Assembly: GCA_903878085.1 (NCBI GenBank)
Contig: CAIRGJ010000062.1
Coordinates: forward strand, 62,001 to 126,000
Direction: 5' to 3'
Length of the DNA: 64,000 nt
DNA from: an uncultured Hyphomicrobiales bacterium
Lineage (GTDB): Bacteria; Pseudomonadota; Alphaproteobacteria; Rhizobiales; Xanthobacteraceae
The translations under genes and the position numbers were made by a program. Each line of letters opens with the position of its first letter. Positions within the stretch are counted from its first letter, which is position 1. This document shows positions 26,598 to 35,276 of the stretch, in pieces. The notes under the pieces are model-generated. The model ran no database searches. It worked only from the letters and a program-made list of their open reading frames with translations, and was not told where the DNA came from.

Positions 26598-26688
26598 CAG
26601 ACAATTATCCGGCACCTATAGCCTTAAGCTATTGACCCGCGCCCGCATCGCAGTACCTTCACATTGCAACTATTTGAAAGTGAGCCGC
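26598..26688 (+). promoter_or_regulatory. Probable promoter/operator region before the HTH-TorD gene
   Basis: A 91-nt gap that is markedly A/T-richer than its surroundings around 26625-26680. It contains TTCACATT and TTTGAAAGTGA half-sites that form an imperfect TCAC...GTGA dyad (about 26658-26684). Since the next protein carries an N-terminal helix-turn-helix, autoregulation here is a specific possibility. No confident -35/-10 pair was identified. Confidence 0.35.
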
Positions 26689-27462
26689 ATGCGCGACGCG
26701 GGTCTCAATGAAGCCATTCGTGCTGCCGGAAGCGTATCCGAGCTCGCGCGGCAATTGGGGATCTCGCAGCCTTCGGTTTCAAATTGGAACCGCGTGCCCG
26801 CGGAGCGCGTGGTGGCGGTTGAAACCCTTACTGGCGTCGATCGCGTGGTGCTGCGGCCCGATCTGTTCGGCGAAAATCAAATGACCGGCGATGTCGATGA
26901 AATAGATGCCGCGCGCGCGCAGGAATACGCGCTGCTCGCGGCGTTATTGGTGCGTGCGCCGGATGCGGCGCTGCTCAACCGGCTCGCTAGCCTGTGCGGC
27001 GACGCAAGTCCGCTGGGTGTGGCGCATGTCGCGCTGGCGGAAGCCGCCGCCAACGTTACCGTCGAGAAAGCCGAGCGCGAGTTTTTCAATCTTTTCATCG
27101 GCGTCGGCCGCGGCGAGCTGATGCCTTACGCGTCTTATTATCTCACCGGTTTCCTGCACGAGCGCCCGCTGGCACGGCTGCGCGGCGACCTAGGTACGCT
27201 CGGCATCGAGCGTGTCGAAGGCAATGTCGAGCCGGAAGATCACGCCGCGACCTTGTGCGAGATCATGGCGGGTCTTGCCTCGGGCCGCTTCGGTCGCGCC
27301 GGCAGCGATCAGGAAATCTTCGAAAAACACATCGCGCCGTGGATGGGACGCTTTTTCAGCGATCTCGAACAGGCCGAGGCTGCGCGGTTTTACCGGCCGG
27401 TCGGAATGATCGGCTGCTTATTGATGGACATCGAGGCGGAAGCTTTCGCGCTGAACGCATAA
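26689..27462 (+). CDS. TorD/DmsD-type molybdoenzyme chaperone with N-terminal YdaS/Cro-like helix-turn-helix
   Basis: A 257-residue fusion. Residues 1-62 form a Cro/YdaS-like DNA-binding domain (LNEAIRAAGSVSELARQLGI, then SQPSVSNWNRVPAERV). Residues about 75-257 are the all-helical TorD family of chaperones that bind Tat signal peptides of molybdoenzymes, with REFFNLFIGVGRGELMPYASYYL near 130 and EDHAATLCEIMAGLA near 180. It would hold apo-FdhA for cofactor insertion before Tat export. The fused DNA-binding domain could let chaperone occupancy control transcription. The start is ATG 26689; GTG 26680 is an alternative three codons upstream. It directly precedes the small Tat protein and fdhA. 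Confidence 0.88.
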   Translation: MRDAGLNEAIRAAGSVSELARQLGISQPSVSNWNRVPAERVVAVETLTGVDRVVLRPDLFGENQMTGDVDEIDAARAQEYALLAALLVRAPDAALLNRLASLCGDASPLGVAHVALAEAAANVTVEKAEREFFNLFIGVGRGELMPYASYYLTGFLHERPLARLRGDLGTLGIERVEGNVEPEDHAATLCEIMAGLASGRFGRAGSDQEIFEKHIAPWMGRFFSDLEQAEAARFYRPVGMIGCLLMDIEAEAFALNA

Positions 27463-27498
27463 TTGTTCGGCGCGATCTACGACCAAGGAGGACTGGCG

Positions 27499-27708
27499 AT
27501 GAAGTCGGAACCCAAAAACAAACTCGGACGCCGCGAATTTTTGCGCGCGCTCGGTGCCGGCGCCGGCGTTGCGGCCGTGAGCGCCGCGCCGCTGGCCACG
27601 CCGGCGGCGGCGGATAGCGAAAACAACGATGAAAAGCGCAAGGCCCGCTACAAGGCGGATTCCGCCAGTGTGCAGACCTACTACCGCGTCAACCGTTATC
27701 CGAGCTGA
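27499..27708 (+). CDS. Small twin-arginine protein of formate dehydrogenase region (TIGR02811 type)
   Basis: A 69-residue protein that is little more than a Tat signal: GRREFLRALGAGAGVAAVSAA, then a short charged mature part ending VQTYYRVNRYPS. The family occurs immediately upstream of formate dehydrogenase alpha subunits; its role is unknown. The ATG at 27499 has AAGGAGGA 7 nt upstream; a longer frame start adds no signal features. It lies 12 nt before fdhA, in the same operon. Confidence 0.9.
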   Translation: MKSEPKNKLGRREFLRALGAGAGVAAVSAAPLATPAAADSENNDEKRKARYKADSASVQTYYRVNRYPS

Positions 27709-27720
27709 AGGAGCTGAGCC

Positions 27721-30669
27721 GTGCTGATCAAAAGAGCAGAACGTCAGGCGCGCCGCGGCAGTCTTGCAGCCGCGATCGGCAGTCAAACGGCCGGCGGCGT
27801 CGACCGCCGCGCCTTCCTCCGCAAATCCGGCCTAGTCGCCGGCGGTCTCGCCACGATCGGCGCGCTGCCGCTCGGCAGCGTCCGCAAGGCGGAAGCCGCC
27901 GGCAGCTATGTCGCCGGCGCCACCATCCGCAAGAACATCTGCACGCACTGTTCGGTCGGCTGCACCGTCATCGGCGAAGTCTCGAACGGCGTCTGGGTCG
28001 GCCAGGAGCCGGGCTGGGAAAGCCCGATCAACCGCGGTTCACATTGCGCCAAGGGCGCGTCGACCCGCGAACTGGTGCACGGCGACCGCCGTCTGCGCTA
28101 TCCGATGAAGCTCGTGAATGGCGAGTGGACGCGGATTTCCTGGGACGTCGCGATCAACGAGATCGGCGACAAGATGATGGAGATCCGCAACAAGTCGGGC
28201 GCCGATTCCGTCTATCATCTCGGTTCGGCCAAGTTCACCAACGAAGGCGCGTATCTGTACCGCAAGTTCGCCGCCTTCTGGGGCACCAACAGCGTCGACC
28301 ATCAGGCGCGCATCTGCCATTCGACCACCGTCGCCGGCGTTGCCAATACCTGGGGCTACGGCGCGCAGACCAACAGCTACACCGACATCCGCAACTCGAA
28401 GACGATCCTGTTCATCGGCAGCAACGCGGCCGAAGCGCATCCGGTTTCGCTCCAGCACATCCTGGAAGGCAAGGAATCCAACCGCGCCAACATGATCGTG
28501 GTCGATCCGCGCCTGACGCGCACCGCGGCCCATGCCACTGAATACGTCCGCATCCGTTCCGGCACCGATATCCCGGTGGTGTGGGGCATGTTGCACCACA
28601 TCTTCAAGAACGGCTGGGAAGACAAGCAGTTTATCGAGCAGCGCGTCTACGGCATGGACGACATCCGCAAGGAAGTCGCGAAGTGGACGCCGGAGGAAGT
28701 CGAGCGCGTCACCGGCGTTCCCGGCGCGCAGCTCGAACGCGTCGCCAAAATGTTTGCCACCGAAAAGCCGGCGACGTTGATCTGGTGCATGGGCGCGACC
28801 CAGCACACCGTCGGCACCGCCAACGTACGCGCTTTCTGCATTGCGCTGCTGGCAACCGGCAATGTCGGCGGCCCTGGCATGGGCGCCAACATCTTCCGCG
28901 GCCACACCAATGTGCAGGGCGCCACCGATCTCGGCGTTGATATCGCGAACCTGCCGCTCTATTACGGGCTGGTTGAAGGCGCTTGGCGCCATTGGTCGCG
29001 TGTCTGGGAAGTCGACTATCAATACTTCGTCGATCGCTTCGACAAGTCGACCGGGCCGGACGGCAAAGTCACCAACACGATGAACACGCCCGGCATCCCA
29101 TCGACCCGGTGGTTCGACGCCACACTCCTCGACCAGAAGGACGTGAAGCAAAAAGACAACATCAAAGCGATGTTCATCATGGGTCACGGCGGCAATACCG
29201 TGACGCGCGTGCCGCAGGCGCGGAAGGGCGTCGAGAAGCTTGAATTGCTGGTGGTCTGCGACCCGCATCCGACCACCTGGGCTTCGATGTCGCCGGAGCG
29301 CAAGAACGGCACCTACCTGCTGCCGATCGCCACCAGTTACGAGACCAACGGGTCGCGCACCGCGTCCAACCGCGCGCTGCAGTGGGGCGAGCAGATCGTC
29401 AAGCCGATCTTCGAGTCCAAGGACGATCTCGAGGTCATGTACCTCCTGGCCAAGAAGCTCGGCTTCGCCGAGCCGATGTTCAAGAACATCAAGGTCGAGA
29501 ATAACGTGCCGGTGCCGGAAGACATCCTCCGCGAGATCAACCGCGGCGGCTGGTCCACCGGCTACTGCGGTCAGTCGCCGGAGCGCCTGAAGTCGCATAT
29601 GGCCAATCAGCGCGACTTCGACATGCTGACGCAGAAGGCCACCACTGGCGCGAATAAAGGCGATTATTACGGCCTGCCGTGGCCGTGCTGGGGCAAGCCC
29701 GAGTTCAAGCATCCGGGCACGCCGCTGCTCTACAACACCAACCTCTCGGTCAAGGAAGGTGGCGGCACGTTCCGCGCCCGCTTCGGTCTCGAACGCGAGG
29801 AAACGCTCCCCGATGGCAGCAAGCGCAAGGTCAGCCTGCTCGGCAACGGTTATTACTCCAAGGACTCCGAAATCAAGGACGGCTATCCGGAGTTCACGCT
29901 CGGCGTGCTCAAGAAGCTGGGCTGGGACAAGGACCTGACGCCGGAAGAACTGGCCGTGATAGCAAAGGTCAATCCGGCTACGCCGGATGCGGTTTCCTGG
30001 GCCATCGACTTGTCAGGCGGTATTCAGAGAGTCGCCATTGAGCACGGCTGCGTCCCGTACGGAAACGGCAAGGCGCGCGCCAACGCGTTCGGCTTGCCCG
30101 ACGCCATCCCGGTGCACCGCGAGCCGATCTACACGCCGCGGCCCGAACTGGTCGCCAAGTACCCGACGCTGCCGAATGCCGTGCAGTTCCGGGTGCCGAA
30201 TATCGGCTTCGACGTGCAGAAGGCCGCGGTCGACAAGGGCATCGCGAAGCAGTTCCCGCTGATCCTGTCGTCCGGCCGTCTGGTCGAATACGAGGGCGGC
30301 GGCGAGGAAACCCGCTCCAACAAGTGGCTCGCCGAGTTGCAGCAGGACATGTTCATCGAGATCAATCCAGGCGATGCCGCCGAGCGCGGCATCAAGGATG
30401 GTGGCTGGGTCTGGGTGACCGGCGCGGAGAACAACTCCAAGGCCAAGATGAAGGCGCTGGTGACCGAACGCGTCGGCAAGGGCGTGACCTGGTGTCCGTT
30501 CCACTTCGGTGGCTGGTTCGAGGGCGTCGATCAACGCGCCAACTATCCGAAGGGAACTGATCCGATCGTGCTGGGCGAGAGCGTGAACGCGCTCACCACT
30601 TACGGCTTCGATCCCGTCACCGGCATGCATGAACCAAAAGCCACCCTCTGCCAGGTCAGAGCGGCTTAA
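27721..30669 (+). CDS. fdhA: Formate dehydrogenase catalytic (alpha) subunit, Tat-exported, cysteine form
   Basis: A 982-residue molybdopterin enzyme oxidising formate to CO2 at the periplasmic side. The Tat signal has RR at 29-30 (DRRAFLRKSG). A [4Fe-4S] site uses C74, C77, C81 and C109 (CTHCSVGC ... HCAKG). The Mo ligand is Cys199 in RICHSTTVAG, the position held by selenocysteine in E. coli FdnG, so no SECIS element is needed. MIVVDPRLTRTA and the C-terminal molydopterin-dinucleotide domain (LILSSGRLVEYEGGGEETRSN) are intact. The start is GTG with AAGGAG upstream. Followed at 13 nt by fdhB. The protein is of normal length for FdnG-type subunits. Confidence 0.96.
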   Translation: MLIKRAERQARRGSLAAAIGSQTAGGVDRRAFLRKSGLVAGGLATIGALPLGSVRKAEAAGSYVAGATIRKNICTHCSVGCTVIGEVSNGVWVGQEPGWESPINRGSHCAKGASTRELVHGDRRLRYPMKLVNGEWTRISWDVAINEIGDKMMEIRNKSGADSVYHLGSAKFTNEGAYLYRKFAAFWGTNSVDHQARICHSTTVAGVANTWGYGAQTNSYTDIRNSKTILFIGSNAAEAHPVSLQHILEGKESNRANMIVVDPRLTRTAAHATEYVRIRSGTDIPVVWGMLHHIFKNGWEDKQFIEQRVYGMDDIRKEVAKWTPEEVERVTGVPGAQLERVAKMFATEKPATLIWCMGATQHTVGTANVRAFCIALLATGNVGGPGMGANIFRGHTNVQGATDLGVDIANLPLYYGLVEGAWRHWSRVWEVDYQYFVDRFDKSTGPDGKVTNTMNTPGIPSTRWFDATLLDQKDVKQKDNIKAMFIMGHGGNTVTRVPQARKGVEKLELLVVCDPHPTTWASMSPERKNGTYLLPIATSYETNGSRTASNRALQWGEQIVKPIFESKDDLEVMYLLAKKLGFAEPMFKNIKVENNVPVPEDILREINRGGWSTGYCGQSPERLKSHMANQRDFDMLTQKATTGANKGDYYGLPWPCWGKPEFKHPGTPLLYNTNLSVKEGGGTFRARFGLEREETLPDGSKRKVSLLGNGYYSKDSEIKDGYPEFTLGVLKKLGWDKDLTPEELAVIAKVNPATPDAVSWAIDLSGGIQRVAIEHGCVPYGNGKARANAFGLPDAIPVHREPIYTPRPELVAKYPTLPNAVQFRVPNIGFDVQKAAVDKGIAKQFPLILSSGRLVEYEGGGEETRSNKWLAELQQDMFIEINPGDAAERGIKDGGWVWVTGAENNSKAKMKALVTERVGKGVTWCPFHFGGWFEGVDQRANYPKGTDPIVLGESVNALTTYGFDPVTGMHEPKATLCQVRAA

Positions 30670-30682
30670 AGGAGCAACGATC

Positions 30683-31279
30683 ATGGCACGTATGAAATTT
30701 CTCTGCGACGCCGACCGTTGCATCGAATGCAACGCCTGCGTCACCGCCTGCAAAAACGAACATGAGGTGCCGTGGGGCATCAACCGCCGGCGCGTGGTCA
30801 CGATCAATGACGGCAAGCCGGGCGAGCGTTCGGTGTCGATGGCTTGCATGCACTGCACCGACGCGCCTTGCGCGGCGGTGTGTCCGGTCGATGCTTTCTA
30901 TACGACTGCCGATGCCGTCGTCCTGCACTCCAAGGACATCTGCATTGGTTGCGGCTATTGCTTCTACGCCTGCCCATTCGGCGCGCCGCAATATCCCAAA
31001 GTCGGCAATTTCGGTTCGCGCGGCAAGATGGACAAGTGCACCTTCTGCGCTGGCGGCCCGGAAGCCGACAACAGCAAGGAAGAGTACGAGAAATACGGCG
31101 CCAACCGTCTGGCCGAAGGCAAGCTGCCGCTGTGCGCCGAGATGTGTTCGACCAAATCGCTGCTCGCCGGCGACGGCGACATCATCGCGCAGATCTACAA
31201 GGCCCGCGTCATCAGACGCGGCTACGGCTCCGGCGCCTGGGGCTGGCAGACGGCCTATAGCGAGACGATCGCGACCTGA
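30683..31279 (+). CDS. fdhB: Formate dehydrogenase iron-sulfur (beta) subunit
   Basis: A 198-residue four-cluster ferredoxin subunit passing electrons from FdhA to the membrane cytochrome b. It has CIECNACVTACKNEH at about 13-27, CMHCTDAPCAAVCP around 57, CIGCGYCFYACP around 90 and a C-terminal CTFC...CAEMC set. It lacks the C-terminal membrane anchor of E. coli FdnH and matches the shorter FdhB of Wolinella/Campylobacter-type enzymes. The start ATG at 30683 has AAAGGAG upstream. A short AAAGCGG/CCGCTTT hairpin lies between it and fdhC. Confidence 0.94.
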   Translation: MARMKFLCDADRCIECNACVTACKNEHEVPWGINRRRVVTINDGKPGERSVSMACMHCTDAPCAAVCPVDAFYTTADAVVLHSKDICIGCGYCFYACPFGAPQYPKVGNFGSRGKMDKCTFCAGGPEADNSKEEYEKYGANRLAEGKLPLCAEMCSTKSLLAGDGDIIAQIYKARVIRRGYGSGAWGWQTAYSETIAT

Positions 31280-31282
31280 TCC

Positions 31283-31309
31283 AAAGCGGTGCGGGCTCCG
31301 TGCCGCTTT
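31283..31309 (+). other. Hairpin between fdhB and fdhC
   Basis: AAAGCGG at 31283-31289 pairs with CCGCTTT at 31303-31309 in an 83-nt gap; only a short T pair follows, so it is more likely a processing or partial-attenuation hairpin than a strong terminator. Confidence 0.4.
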
Positions 31310-31362
31310 GTTGAATGACAAGAACAGTTTCGAGAACTGCGAACCGATTGAGGAGGATGAAT

Positions 31363-32373
31363 ATGACGGGGCTTTTAACGCGAGTGCGCTTCGTTGCCGG
31401 TGCTTTGGCGCTGGCGTTCATCGTCGCTATGGCAGCCCCGGTCTCGGCGCAGCAGCCAGCCTCGGTCAATCCGACCGCCAGCGCCGTGCAGGAGCAGCAG
31501 CTTCTCAAGGAGCTCAACAAGATTCAGGGTCGCGGTACTATCCCCGACGTGAAGTCATATGTCCTTGAGCATCCGGCCGGGCAGGAATGGCAGCATTTCC
31601 ACACTGTCACGCTCAAATGGATCGGCGCCGTTGCGATTATCGGCACGCTGGGGCTCCTTGTGATCTTTTATCTGGTGCGCGGCTCGGTCCGTATCGAGAG
31701 GGGACGTTCGGGAATCAAGATTGTCCGGTTCACAGGATTCGAGCGGTTCGTACACTGGATGACGGCAGTCTGTTTTGTCGTGATGGCACTGAGCGGTCTC
31801 AACATTACGTTCGGCAGAGCACTGCTGCTGCCGTTGCTCGCTCCGGAGACGTTCACCGCAATTTCGGAACTGGCAAAATATTTCCACAATTATCTCAGCT
31901 TCCCGTTCACGCTCGGCGTGGTTTTGATCCTGTTCATGTGGATCGCAGGCAATATCCCGAACAGCGTCGATGTCGAATGGGTTAAGCGTGGCGGCGGCAT
32001 TGTCGGGCACGATCATCCTCCAGCTTACCGGTTCAACGCCGGCCAAAAGGCAATCTTTTGGATTCAGGTCTTGGGCGGAACGGCGATGGTGATGAGCGGC
32101 TATGTATTGATCTTCCCGTTCTACGGCACTGGCGTTGCCGGCATGGAACTCGCCGAAATGGTGCACGGGATTGTCGCGATGCTCTACATCGCCACCATGT
32201 TGGGACACATTTATATCGGCTCGCTTGGTATGGAAGGCGCCTTCGAGGCGATGGGCGAGGGCACCGTCGACCTCAATTGGGCAAAGGAGCACCACAGTCT
32301 GTGGCTTGAGGAAGAAGCGGTGCGCGGTTCAGGTGAAGTTCCCCGCGAGGCCATGACCAGGCCGGCTGAATAG
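31363..32373 (+). CDS. fdhC: Formate dehydrogenase cytochrome b556 (gamma) subunit
   Basis: A 336-residue membrane diheme cytochrome b that accepts electrons from FdhB and reduces quinone. A cleavable signal-like N-terminus (to about residue 32, VSAQ) and a 60-residue periplasmic segment precede four membrane helices. FERFVHWMTAVCFVVMALSG carries the first heme His, FHNYLSFPF and EMVHGIVAMLYIATMLGHIYIG later ones. The start at ATG 31363 has AGGAGG six nt upstream; ATG 31357 directly abuts that site and is less likely. Compared with E. coli FdnI (about 220 residues) the extra N-terminal part is normal for the longer proteobacterial FdhC form. Confidence 0.92.
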   Translation: MTGLLTRVRFVAGALALAFIVAMAAPVSAQQPASVNPTASAVQEQQLLKELNKIQGRGTIPDVKSYVLEHPAGQEWQHFHTVTLKWIGAVAIIGTLGLLVIFYLVRGSVRIERGRSGIKIVRFTGFERFVHWMTAVCFVVMALSGLNITFGRALLLPLLAPETFTAISELAKYFHNYLSFPFTLGVVLILFMWIAGNIPNSVDVEWVKRGGGIVGHDHPPAYRFNAGQKAIFWIQVLGGTAMVMSGYVLIFPFYGTGVAGMELAEMVHGIVAMLYIATMLGHIYIGSLGMEGAFEAMGEGTVDLNWAKEHHSLWLEEEAVRGSGEVPREAMTRPAE

Positions 32374-32384
32374 CCGAAACGTCG

Positions 32385-32427
32385 GTTTTCAAAGCCAAGG
32401 GTTCTGCCCGACGCCCTTTGTGAAAAC
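32385..32427 (+). terminator. Compound hairpin after fdhC
   Basis: GTTTTCA (32385-32391) pairs with TGAAAAC (32421-32427), enclosing a second stem AAGGG (32397-32401) with CCCTT (32414-32418). No T-run follows, so it may be a processing or mRNA-stabilising structure between fdhC and the 42-residue gene, not a classic terminator. Confidence 0.4.
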
Positions 32428-32523
32428 TGAGACGAACGGTGCAGGTGGTGCAATCCGCGACGCGGCGTCACACCACCGATTGGAACGTGGCTTTAGGTTT
32501 TGATGCATGAAAGGAAACAGCCG

Positions 32524-32652
32524 ATGAAAAGTTTTATTGTGGCCTGTATTGCGGCCGTTTTGCTCGCTGTCATTGGCAGCTTCGCGCTAAGCGCTTTCCA
32601 AGAATCCGCGGATAAGGCATTCAGCACGACCTCCGTGCGTCTCGGGGCCTGA
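32524..32652 (+). CDS. 42-residue single-span membrane microprotein
   Basis: A small open frame of 42 codons: MKSFIVACIAAVLLAVIGSF, then LSAFQESADKAFSTTSVRLGA. It has one strongly hydrophobic segment (residues 4-24) and a short polar C-terminus ending in VRLGA. GAAAGGA lies about 7 nt upstream of the ATG. I recall very similar short proteins with SSVRLGA-type ends in Bradyrhizobium-like genomes. Position 150 nt after fdhC suggests possible relation to that complex, but the intervening hairpin leaves this open. Function unknown. Confidence 0.7.
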   Translation: MKSFIVACIAAVLLAVIGSFALSAFQESADKAFSTTSVRLGA

Positions 32653-32947
32653 CGTTCCGGCGTCGCAATACATTGCGATTTCAATGACATAAGCGTTCGC
32701 AATCTTATTCTGACTTCGCGCCACATCCTGCGCGGCGATATTAACTGTAAACGCGCGCTTCGCCGGAAATTGCGCGAAATCGGCCGGTTTTGAGCGCGGA
32801 ATGGCTGCCATGATTGGCGCTTTGACTGGTCTTGGCCTAAAGCATCCCCATATCAGCCAATCCATCGATCCGTGCGGCCGCCATCGCGCGACCCGCACCG
32901 GCATTTCTTTCATTGCAATGCTGCAACCAGCCAAGGTCTGACATCTC

Positions 32948-34909
32948 GTGACATTCTTGCCCACAAGCCCGCCGTTTGCCCGCGCCTTGACCGAACGCAG
33001 CTACACCGAGCCGACGCCGGTGCAGACCGCGGTGTTGGCCGATGCCGCCGCCGATCGCGATCTGCTGGTCTCGGCGCAGACCGGCTCCGGCAAGACCGTT
33101 GCCTATGGTCTGGCGATCGCAAAAAATCTTCTCGACGGCGCCGAGCGCTTCGAGCGCGGCGTCAAGCCGCTGGCCTTGATCGTCGCGCCGACCCGCGAGC
33201 TTGCCATGCAGGTGCAGCGCGAACTCACTTGGCTCTATCAATATACCGGCGCCCGCGTGGTGTCCTGCGTCGGCGGCATGGACCCGCGGCGCGAACAGCG
33301 CGAGCTCGCCGACGGCGCGCATATTGTCGTCGGCACGCCAGGCCGGCTCTGCGATCACCTGCGGCGCGGTCGCCTCGACGTTTCGCAATTGAAGGCCGTC
33401 GTGCTCGACGAAGCCGACGAGATGCTCAACCTCGGTTTTCGCGAGGACATGGAATTCATCCTCAAGACCACGCCGGCGGAACGCCGCACGCTGCTGTTCT
33501 CCGCGACCTTGCCGCGCGGCATCGTCGCTTTGGCGAAGCAATATCAGAAGAACGCCTTTCGCGTTGAAGTCGTCGCCGGCGAAGCCGGCCATGCCGACAT
33601 CGAGTACCGCGCCATCCGCGTCGTGCCGAACGATGTCGAGCACGCGGTGGTCAACGTGTTGCGCTTTTTTGAATCGCCGAGCACGCTGGTGTTCTGCAAC
33701 ACCCGCAACGCCGTCCGCCATTTGCAGGCGGCGTTGTTGGAGCGCGGCTTCTCCGTGGTGGCGCTGTCGGGCGAGTTGACGCAAAGCGAGCGCACCCACG
33801 CGCTGCAGTCGCTGCGCGACGGACGCGCGCGCGTCTGCGTCGCCACCGACGTCGCGGCGCGCGGCATCGATCTGCCGAACCTGGGCCTCGTCATTCATGC
33901 GGAATTGCCGAACGATCCGGAAGTCATGCAGCATCGCTCCGGCCGAACCGGCCGCGCCGGCAAGAAGGGCGTGAGCGTCCTGCTGGTGCCGCCGGCCCGC
34001 CGCCGCCGCGTCGAAATGATGTTCAGCCAGGCCCGCATCGAGGCCATCTGGGGCACCGCACCGCAGGCGGAGGAAATCCGCAAACTCGACCAGCAGCGCA
34101 TGTTGCAGGACGCACTTTTTTCGGAAACGCCGACCGAGGACGATCTGGTGCTGGCGCGCGCCTTGCTGGCCGAACGCTCGGGCGAGGAAATCGCCGCGGC
34201 GCTGGCCCGGCTTTATCGCGCGCGGCTGCCGTCACCCGAAGACATTCTCGATCCCGGCCAGGATCGGGGACAGGATCGCGGCCGGTCGCGCGACGATCGC
34301 AGTGACCGGCGCGACGACCGAAATGCGCGCGGCGACGATAGCGGCCCGGACTCGCGGACCAAAAAGCCCGGCTTCCGCCACAGCATGGCGGGCGGCAGCG
34401 TCTGGTTCCGCGTCGGCGTCGGGCGCGAGAAGAATGCCGAGGCGCGCTGGCTGCTGCCGATGATCTGCCGCCGCGGCGGTATCGTGAAGCAGGATATCGG
34501 CGCGATCCGGATTTATGGCGCGCACAGCGAGTTCGAGATTTCGGGGCAGGCCGCCGAGAAATTCTCGGTCAACCTCAAGCGCCCCGACAAGGAAGAGAAC
34601 ATCCGCATCGAGCCGTTGCCGGGCGGTCCGCAAGGCGAAGCGCCGTCCGAGCGGCCGGTCGAACGGTCTGTTGAGCGGCCCGAGAGCGCCAAGCCGGCGG
34701 CGGACGCCGGCGCGCGCGAGGAGCCGGGTTTCAAAAAGAAGCCGGATTACGCGAAAAAGCGGGACTTCCATCAAAAACATCGCCGCGACCACAAGCCGGC
34801 CCATGCCGGACAGCCGCGGCCGGAAGGCGCCGGCCGGTTCGCCAAACCGGCTTTCGGAAAAAAGCCGGCTTTCGGCAAGAAGCCAAAGAAAAACAAGTTT
34901 CACGGCTGA
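32948..34909 (+). CDS. DEAD-box RNA helicase with DbpA-type RNA-binding domain
   Basis: A 653-residue ATP-dependent RNA helicase. The motifs are in order: AQTGSGKT near 38, PTRELAMQ, GTPGRLCDH, DEAD (about 157-160), SAT near 182, the helicase C-domain with ATDVAARGIDLP near 300 and HRSGRTGRAGKKG near 325. A basic Arg/Asp linker follows, then a DbpA-type RNA-binding fold (VWFRVGVGREKNAEARWLLPMI) at about 480-550 and a Lys/Pro-rich tail ending FGKKPKKNKFHG. It likely acts in ribosome assembly or mRNA turnover in the cold, as CsdA-type helicases do. The start is GTG at 32948. Confidence 0.93.
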   Translation: MTFLPTSPPFARALTERSYTEPTPVQTAVLADAAADRDLLVSAQTGSGKTVAYGLAIAKNLLDGAERFERGVKPLALIVAPTRELAMQVQRELTWLYQYTGARVVSCVGGMDPRREQRELADGAHIVVGTPGRLCDHLRRGRLDVSQLKAVVLDEADEMLNLGFREDMEFILKTTPAERRTLLFSATLPRGIVALAKQYQKNAFRVEVVAGEAGHADIEYRAIRVVPNDVEHAVVNVLRFFESPSTLVFCNTRNAVRHLQAALLERGFSVVALSGELTQSERTHALQSLRDGRARVCVATDVAARGIDLPNLGLVIHAELPNDPEVMQHRSGRTGRAGKKGVSVLLVPPARRRRVEMMFSQARIEAIWGTAPQAEEIRKLDQQRMLQDALFSETPTEDDLVLARALLAERSGEEIAAALARLYRARLPSPEDILDPGQDRGQDRGRSRDDRSDRRDDRNARGDDSGPDSRTKKPGFRHSMAGGSVWFRVGVGREKNAEARWLLPMICRRGGIVKQDIGAIRIYGAHSEFEISGQAAEKFSVNLKRPDKEENIRIEPLPGGPQGEAPSERPVERSVERPESAKPAADAGAREEPGFKKKPDYAKKRDFHQKHRRDHKPAHAGQPRPEGAGRFAKPAFGKKPAFGKKPKKNKFHG

Positions 34910-34959
34910 AGCCATCGCAAATCGCGTTAGATTAATATGTTGCTTCGCGGAGCTGATCG

Positions 34960-35271
34960 ATGATGAAGGCGGTGCTGATCGTTTGTGGCTTGGTGTTGGC
35001 CGGTGCGGCTTTGGCGCAGCAGCCGGCGCTGCGCGGTCAGGCGCTGCTCGAAGACAATTGCGCGACCTGCCACGCGGTCGGCAAGACCGGCAGCAGTCCG
35101 CTTGCCACCGCGGCGCCGTTCCGCACCCTCAGTCGCAGCTTCGATCTCGACAAGTTCCAAATTGAGTTGCAGCGCGGCCTGCTGACCGGTCATCCCGACA
35201 TGCCGGAATTCAAGTTCAGCGACGATGATGCCCGTGCGGCGGCGGCGTATCTGCGGTCGATTCAGGAATAG
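34960..35271 (+). CDS. Small class I cytochrome c
   Basis: A 103-residue exported c-type cytochrome: Sec signal MMKAVLIVCGLVLAGAALAQ, heme motif CATCH near residues 35-39 and a distal Met in HPDMPEFKF near residue 82. Soluble periplasmic electron carrier. It follows the helicase gene by 50 nt and ends 5 nt before the convergent reductase gene, so no shared pathway is implied by its position. Confidence 0.9.
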   Translation: MMKAVLIVCGLVLAGAALAQQPALRGQALLEDNCATCHAVGKTGSSPLATAAPFRTLSRSFDLDKFQIELQRGLLTGHPDMPEFKFSDDDARAAAAYLRSIQE

Positions 35272-35276
35272 CGCCG

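Noticed and set aside
28315-28317. Selenocysteine at the FdhA active site
   Set aside because: The codon is TGC (Cys199), not TGA, so no recoding is needed.
28039-29712. Long minus-strand frame of 557 codons inside fdhA
   Set aside because: Its composition is that of a mirror frame of a high-GC gene, with no domains; fdhA on the plus strand is unmistakable.
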